DNA of 64,000 nt from NCBI GenBank assembly GCA_003260075.1, contig QLIY01000611.1:35343-99342 (forward strand), given 5' to 3'. This document shows, one piece after another, positions 14,601-23,600 of the stretch. The stretch comes from Phallusia mammillata. Taxonomy: Eukaryota > Chordata > Ascidiacea > Phlebobranchia > Ascidiidae. Both the position numbers and the translations under genes were made by a program. Position 1 is the first letter of the stretch. Every line of letters begins with the position of its first letter. Under the pieces are notes generated by a model. That model was not told the DNA's origin. It did no database searches and was given only the letters and a program-made list of their open reading frames with translations.

Positions 14601-17600
14601 ATTGTTGTTGAATATAATACTTTGATATAAAAGGTTATTTGTAGAACCGGCTGACAAAAAATTGAGTCCCACCACTGGTTAAAGATGCCTGCAAACCAGC
14701 GAAAAGCACAAAAACATAACTATCTTGTTTGGCAATTAATTTTTTTATGAACAAAACGCTTACAAGGACAGTGGAAAAATCTTCTAGATTATAAACCAAC
14801 TTACACATATTCGGTGTTGTACTTTGCTAACGTTCGGTTGTCGTTCACGGTAAAGTACACCTAAAAACAAGAAAAATTTAACCAAGAACTTTCAAACGAT
14901 CAGCTCATACATATATATATTGCAACATCGTAAATCACTCAACCGTATATATACGTCACATCTCTTCCCCCCCCCCCTCATACATATATATATTGCAACA
15001 TCGTAAATCACTCAACCGTATATACGTCACATCTCTTACCCCCCCCCCCTAAGCACTTTTGGATCAGGAGAAACGGTTGGTGTTAGTAGCTCTACCACAT
15101 CTCTTATGGCGTGGTTGCACCACAATGCTAGAATCCCCTATGACGTAACAATACCCTTGTAGTTTCTTTTTCTCTGATGTGCATTTGGCCATTTAATATG
15201 AGTTTAGTTTAGATTGCAGTCCTCTTCAACCGGTGTGCACGGTGCACCGGTACGAAAAGGTACATATGGGTACATCAGAAACTTTTAAATAATGGACTAT
15301 CAATATTTGACTTTCGGGATATTATAAAAAAGATGTAGGTTTCAACTGATGTATGAATGAACCTCTGTATTTTTTTTAAACGCTGATGTCTAAGACTTTC
15401 CGTCCGGTTGACGTATATCTACGTCAAAAGACGTTTTGCGCAGAGTGCGGATTGACGTTAACTACGTCAAACGTTTTTTATCAAAAATGCAGGGTGCATG
15501 AGTTTGTCACAACAACTTTAAGGGTTCACCAAACCAAAAGAGGTTGAAGAGCATTGGTTTAGACCAGGTGTATAGTTCGTTACTTGATGACTTGAATTTG
15601 CGAACTTTAGATAAGGCAATCGAAGGTACCTAGGCTAAATAATATTTGTTTGTCATTAATAGATCGTAATGCTAAATTTATAACTGTGACGAAAGAAATA
15701 ATGTTGCTTTTACAAGGTGAGCTTGATTTTGCAGTATAGCTGTTCAATTTGCCTTACATTTGAAATATACGTTTTTATATTTGTAGAATGCTTTCTGATG
15801 ATATCAAACTAAGTATATCTGTGATAACCCCAAAACTCTAGTAAGCTTTTCTTTTGCCGGCATAAAATTATTTTCTGTTTCCCATTTTGAGTGTATGTTT
15901 TCTTCGCAGAAAACCGTGTTAACGTAAGCCACATGATTGACGTGAATGTATAAAATTCACGCGTTTCCAGCCATTGGACTTATAGTGTGACGCCAGCGCG
16001 AATTCCTGGCGTTAGATTTTCTTTATTTGATACGTACCATGTTACCATCATCAAACATGTCATTTCCTCCATCTGTTATCTTTAACAAGTCCGAACTGTC
16101 GTATAGATAGTCACGGTATCGGAAAATATGGTCAGTGAGGTTGCCTGTTCGAAACCATTCCAACAGGTAGTCGCCCCTCCATACAACTGTCAGTTAAACC
16201 AAATATACATATTGTAATGGTACCAACTTGGTACGTGGTACTACCAAGTAAAACCAATTTCAGATAATGATGAACCATATTTAACGTTGTCATACAGAAA
16301 CGTAATTATTTTATGCTAAACAATTGCACTCATGAACTTTAAATCTTTGTGTTGTTAAAAACAGCAAATTAGTTTAATTTGCAAACACAGTTTAGGCAAA
16401 GCTTACTTGGAATGTCGAAGAAGGTTGATTGGATGGAAGATTGGGCTACTGTTTCGGCAGCTACAAAGAAAATAAATCTATTTAACATTTTAGATTACCC
16501 ATAATCGAGTTGCAAACAAATCGAAAAAATATACTAAAAAAACAACGCTTTTACAGTCATCAATGGTACATTGGTTGCACCAAACGTCGTAGTTTTTTTC
16601 TGGTACTGGTCAAAAAATTTATTTGTAAATCCAAGACCCTTTTTAGGCTACTTATCAGTAACTCAAAAGTGGAATTGAAAATGCCATCTTTGTTCGAATG
16701 TGTCAAAGGCTTGCAAAGGCAACATCCACTAAACAATATAAGTTTTTACCTGTGGTGCTGGTTTGAACGGTAGTGCTTAAAGTAGTTGTGACGGTTGTAC
16801 CTACGAACAACAAAAATGTGAATCAATTAGAATTTTTCTGACGTAATTATGGATGGTAAACGAAACGATGACATACTTGATTGACTAGTAGGTGACGTCA
16901 AACTTGGGGTAGCTGTTGTTGTGTCATCAGTTTTGGTGGTGGTTGCTGAATTGACGTTTTGATCAATGGGTAAATCTAAAGACATGTTGTTGTTTTTACA
17001 AGGTTTAAGGTTTTTAAGACTGGAAAACGCTTTACCCTTACCAGTGTCTGTTATCACAGCAAGTGTTTTCAACATTGTTGTTTCAAGTTCCGCTTGCGTT
17101 ATTTGACGACCAGGAGCATTGCTGTACAAATAAATTTCGCTCATAAATTCATGAAAAAAACTATTTTGTTCAAGTTCATCAGCAGGGGATTACTTGTTAT
17201 TTGCAAAAAAATACAATTTGCCAATCTTACGTCGAAAGCAGCATGTAACCAAACACAGCACTGTCGATTCTTCCACTTAAGAAAGCTTCACTGCGGAGAC
17301 TGCGCCGTCCGCGCAACGGAGAAGAAAAGGTAAACTCTTTTCCAGTTTGATTCTGCAAAGTTTATTGTGTGTAAACTAAAAAAATACTACACAGTTTTGC
17401 AATTGTAAGATCAAACATGTATGCAGTTATTCATTAAAAAAACATTTTTTTCAGTTATTTTTTACTTTAAGCTGTAAGACCAAACTGGCGAAAACTTACC
17501 TGAGAGATATAGAAAAACACTTCACACACGCTTGCATCAAGGGCTTCGTAAACCTGGATACCTTCGAAAAAAAGACTGTATCCGCCGTTGAACACAGATC

Positions 17601-20600
17601 CAGAAAAATTCTGAATAAATCCGAATCCATCAGCTCCAAGATTTGAAGTTACCTGAACAATTCATGCTTTTATAAAAAAAATCCAGTTAGGTTACAGTAA
17701 ACTCAGTCTAATTCGCGTTGAGATACAAAACATTTCCCAATCACACCATAACAATTCAGCGGTTCTCAAACTGGGGTCCGCGGTCCATTCAGAGTCCTCC
17801 ACGCGATTTCAGAAGGACCGCGAGGAGCCTAAAGTATTTCTACAATCTTATGTAAAATGAGATCTTGCGAGTGTGTGAGCAAAAATTAGATAGACAAACG
17901 AGTGTCAAGTGTCAAACGAATGACAAGAAGTGGTTCTTTACTTCATTTTAAAGTAGCGATCAGAGGCGATTGTTCGCGCACTATGTTTATATTGTTTTGG
18001 TCTTGATTGTGACGCAATAAATTGCCGTTAAAACATTCCCACGCAAAGTGATCTAACGAAACTAAACTAAATTCATTCTGTATTTTGTTTTGGGAATGCT
18101 TTCGGACGGAAGGAATAAAATTTTAGGTTGGTAACTCGACAGTTTTACTTTGCCAAGGTATTTTAAATTTTATGAATATACTTAGCTTACACTGCGGGTT
18201 CTCGAAAAAAATGCGAAAGGGCCATTATGACAAAAAGTTAAAAAAGTTTGAGAACCGCTGTCCTAAATGATATTTATACCTCTATAGAATAGTTTCTGTT
18301 GGTTTGTTCTACGGCATCTATGTTGAAAAATGCTATGAAGGGGTGAGTAGCAAGTGTGGAAAAGGAGAAGTCCGCTCGCCTGAATAAACACTTTGAACGT
18401 TACCTATGGCCTTGCGTTTTACAAAGAAAACATACTTGTAAGTTTTGTTGTATTCGGCAAACAACTTCTTTCCATTTAAACCAAAATAAACCTAAAATAC
18501 AAAGCTAATTTAAAGCAATAAACTATAAATAACCTAAAATTAAAAAAGTTAATTAAACAGGTAAGCTAGTTTTTCAATGTTTCAAATTGATTTCAACAAA
18601 AAGAAAAAAATGATTCACTTTACACATCAGTGACCGAGTGTACCTTATTGCCTTCATCATACATATCACTGTCTCCATCCACAATCGAATTAACAGGGTC
18701 AGTGGTATCATCATAAACATATTTGTGAAAGTCTGGCAAATGGCTTGTCAGATTAACTGTCCCAAGTCTATCCAGCATGGCTTCAGTTTGTAGAAAAACT
18801 GTACAAACAAAAGTCGTTTGTCTTTCACGATTGCTGGTTAATCCATATTAAACCGACTTGAGAGTAATAAGAGAGAGTAATAAATCAATCTGACCTTCTG
18901 TATTAATTTTTCTGATCGTGACTGTTTCCAACAATAGTTCCATAGTTTCTAGTATTTCGGTTGAAGACAATTTGACTCCAAGCGGTCTGAAAATTTAAAA
19001 TATTTGAATAGTTAGTAAGTTATAAACAATCACGCTGCTACAAATTATGCCCAGCAATTTTTAGATGAGACTTACTTGGATAACAACGTATATCCCAGAC
19101 CCCCCCCCCACAATTTGACTCCAAGCGGTCTGAAAATTTAAAATATTTGAATAGTTATTAAGTTATAAACAATCACGCTGCTACAAATTATGCCCAGAAG
19201 TTTTTAGATGAGACTTACTTGGACAACAATGTATATCCCAGGTATGCACTATCAGTGATATCCGTGAGGTTTACAAAGTTGGCCATTCCCTCACTATCTT
19301 GTTGGGGTGACGTAAAGGACAACTCTCCGCTTGGAATCTAAATATTTGTGGTTTAGTGGAAAGTAAAAAACAAACATTTCAACATTGTAATTGTTAATCT
19401 TCGCTCTTCAGGCAATATTTTTACACATCAAACAAGTATAAGTGTTTTTGTCAAATTTTACCTTGTAAACGTGAAAATACACTTCGCAGACACTGGGATC
19501 TAGGGTTCCGTACACTTGAGCTACGTGGTAAGACAATGTGAAATTGTTGCTAGTAATTGAACCAGTTTCGTTAGAATACTCTCCATTTCCATCCGCTCCG
19601 AGGTTGGACACAACCTGCAAAAGTCAAAGCACTTCTATATTTTGGAAAAGCATTCACGGATCCTATAGATAAAACTGGCGTCGATCTTATCAATGACATC
19701 TGGACAGTATACCCACTTGTATGGAGAAGTTTCTCGGTTCAGCGCCTTCCATATTATTGTCAATGGTAAAGATTGCAAAAAATGGGTGACTTGCGATTGT
19801 CGAAAAAGAAGATTTTGGCCAACTGTGTAAAAAAGGACAGGAAAGTATCAAATGAAAGTTGATGACTCAAAATACTTTGCAGGCAAACTGTTTGTTGCAA
19901 AATCAAAACGTGACATAATAGTTACTTACTTGTAAGTTTGGTCATACTTCGCCCAGGTTTGGTTTCCATTTACGGTGAAATAAACCTGCCAAATTCAGAT
20001 AAAAATTAATTCATTTGATTTCTAACCTATGCAATCCTACAAACCTTGTTTCCATCATCGTACATGTCATTTCCACCATCTTGAATCATGTTTGAGTCAG
20101 AATTGTCGTAAGAATAAGGAAAAAATCCATCCACGATGTTGGTAAAACTAGTTGACTGCAACAATTGCCGGATTTCATCCATTCTTATCGCAGCTAAAAG
20201 TTGATTGAAAATTTGGTTAAAATTTTTTTTTTTTAAATTAAGGAAATGTGTAACAATTTAAGAAATTGATTCAAAGCAAAAAAAAATATTTTTTTTTCAT
20301 ATTTTGATTGTGTATGTAGTTTTTACTGCTCGGTGTTGTACCTGGTGTTTTTGACAAAGTATCAGTTGTTGCTTCCATCCTTGTCGTGGTTGTTACAGGT
20401 GGATTTGATGTAGTGGTAGATGCCACGCCTGTCCTTGTTGTGCCTGATGTTAATGTTTCAGTTGTAGCTTCCGTCGCTGTTGTAGCTGAAGTTGGTTGGT
20501 TGGACGTAGATTGAGTTGTAGCTTCCGTCGTTGTTGTAGCTGAAGTTGGTCGATCGGATGTAGTTTCAGTTGTTGCTTCCGTCGTTGTTGTAGCTGAAGT

Positions 20601-23600
20601 TGGTGGATTAGATGTAGTTTCAATTGTTGCTTCTGTCGTTGTTGTAGCCGAAGTTGGTGGATCGGATGTAGTTTCAGTTATAGCTTCCGTCGTTGTTGTA
20701 GCCGAAGTTGGTGGATTAGATGTAGTTTCAATTGTTGCTTCCGTCGTTGTCGTAGGTGAAGTGGATGGATCGGAAGTAGTTTCAGTTGTTGCTTCCGTCG
20801 TTGTTGTAGCTGAAGTTGGTGGATTAGATGTAGTTTCAATTGTTGCTTCTGTCGTTGTTGTTGTTGCTGACGTTGGTGGATCGGATGTAGGTTCAGTTAT
20901 TTCTTTCGTCGGTGTGATCTCAGATGTTGCTGTAAAAGAGAGTTTTGTTGCAGGTTGCTGGTCTGCGGCAAATACGTCACAACTTATAAAGTCAGTGTTT
21001 ACATAATTTAATGTTGTACACTATATAGTAAAGTATGGATTTAATAGTACCCTAGAAAGCACTTACGTTTCTGTTGTTTGGTCAAAAAACTTCCTAGTAG
21101 TTTGTTGATCGTGTTTCTTATTTCCAACTTTGTAACTTCAACTCCGTCTTTTCTGTAAAAAAATAACGTTGTCAAAAATTTACCTCAAGAGCTTACGTTT
21201 CTGTAAAACAGATTTTACTGACTTTGACAACAGCGTGTAACCCAACAAAATTCGCTCCAAAACTTCTCCATACACAATCCCTTGATGGACGACAGACTTT
21301 GGTGAAAACTCTTCTGAGTATTCTGATGAGGTTAGACTTGGACCACTACCAGCAGGCAACTGTTGTGTTTAAATGGGTGTTTGAAGTAAGCTTTACTCGA
21401 TTAGATTTTATGTAAAACGTCACTCTTACTTCTGTCGTAAGATTTCTCACTAGAAAAAACACTTCACAAACTGATGGTGCGTAGTTTGCGTGTAATAATT
21501 GAAATCCAACAAGATCAACAAGTGAATCACCAATCTCCAAAGTGTCGTAAAATCTGTCGTTTTTCGTAGAGTCGTCTGAACCGAATTCTGAAACGACCTG
21601 AAGATAAAGCGCAACATTACACGACGAAACTGCTTTCTTCATTCGAGCAAAATGTTTAGCACGACTCGCCCGAGTTACGTTCAATTTGCATGTCAAGTCA
21701 AGTAACTTCGTGTATTCGATTTCCCAATGAGTAACATCTGATTATTTTTTACATTTTATTAATTCTGCGTTGCGTACAATATAAAAATATTTTCAATTAA
21801 TGGAGAGTTTTTGCGCCAAACAGGTTACCCAAGTTTCCTCCGGCACAAGATAGTTTATCTTTTTATAAATGTAGTGAAATTACGTCCTGTTACCAGCAAT
21901 TACTTTAGACAAGGCGAATATTCAAAGCTTTGCCTTGTCTCAATACCATAAAGCTACATCTTAGACAACGAAAACATTCAATACCATGTGCAGAACTATT
22001 AATCGTATTACACATAAAGGACGGGGAAACAATATTACCAACTTACCTGGATAATATATTTGCTGTTGTAACTTTTTTCTATCCTCCAGAGGGCGACAAA
22101 GGGGTGTATAGCGACCGATGAGAAAACGGAATTTTTGTCCCTAAAATATATTTATTTTTGTCTAAACTTACAAGCTGTCTCACAACATCGTACCATGGCA
22201 TCTACCTGTAAGTTTGTCCATACATGACTTTCTCCGTTGTGCTGCCGTTCACCAATAGTTTAATCTGAAATATTTTTGTACATAAACATTTTTTAACATG
22301 ACAAAATGGTTTAATTATTTCGGCGAACTCTTTGATACCGTTTTGCAACATCAAATTCTTCACGCAAGAAGTGTGTTCAATTTATTAGTAAACAAGTATA
22401 TCTCAATACCTAAGTGATAGCTTGTACGTCCGATTGCTTTGGTTATTAAAACGAAGCGAAGATAATGGTACAAGAGAAGGATTTACCTCGTTTCCTTTTA
22501 CGTACATTCCCGAGCCACTATCGTATATCATCATGTTCATTGGATCATCGTATGAATAGTTGTGAAAGTTTGCAATCTGAGCTGAAATCTCATCCGCACT
22601 TGTAACAATCGAAGCCATAGCGTCATCAATGTCAAACGAGTCTGTATGCAATAAAATACAAGCGATAAAACAATCGTTAAACTTGAGAAATTTGACATGT
22701 TTTTTTATTTCATGATGAGGTACGTATGTAAATACATCGTGAAAGGTAACAGGTTCCCCCAGGCGCACGACGACAGATTATATTATCATACTTCGCCACA
22801 AAATAGCGATTTCAAGTTTTTAACTTCAAATTGCAGTGGAAATGTGCACGATATGGAAATTTTGTTGGTGAAAAATTCATTCAGGCACCAGAAAAGTCAC
22901 TTGAGAAGGTGAAAAACGAGTTTAACATATTCAACATTTTAAATTCTAAAAGCGATAATTTGTTTGCAAGTTGCAATGTAAGTTACGAAAAACTTTTACC
23001 GTTAGATTTTCACCAGCAGATTTTAATTGTTATTGAAGCCAAGATATGTTTTCAACACAAAAAATATTGTGCCAGTTTCTACCGCCAAATATTGTTTTAA
23101 TTCATATGGCATATAACCTGGAATTTATTCGATCGCAAACAATGCAATATTTTAGTGATGCATTGAGCAATGGGATTTACTTGATTTTACGTGAAGGGTT
23201 TCAGTCGAGTTTAAACAAAAAAAAAACAAAAAAAACATTTGTTTTTTTCTGTTACAATTACTAATAAGTAACCCTGTAACTATTTTGGGTTCCCACAAAT
23301 GCCCTAAAATTGGCTGCAAAATGCTTTACCTTTCATGCATCTCATATTTTCAAAGGTGTTTCTAGACGTCACAGCACACTTTGTTGGAGACATACAAATG
23401 TGTCAAACATGTCTTGTAAAGCATTTGTAGGGTATGTTGCTTTAGGGCAGGTCAGAATTGGCCAAATATTCGATTTTACCCAAACGTTTAGGGCGCATTT
23501 TTAGTTCATCAGTACAAAATAACCAATAAAATACTTTAGTTTGCTAAACCTATCTGTTAGTAAACAATTAGTATTGACGTTTAAAGCTTTTGTTTGCAAC

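Noticed and set aside
14640..14695. Extra exon-like segment in module 4
   Set aside because: An acceptor-like CAG is present, but the phase-consistent frame reaches a stop within three codons.
20761..21006. Val-rich plus-strand frame (VVSVVASVVVVAEV)
   Set aside because: It is the opposite strand of the Thr-rich mucin exon, whose phase joins its neighbours.
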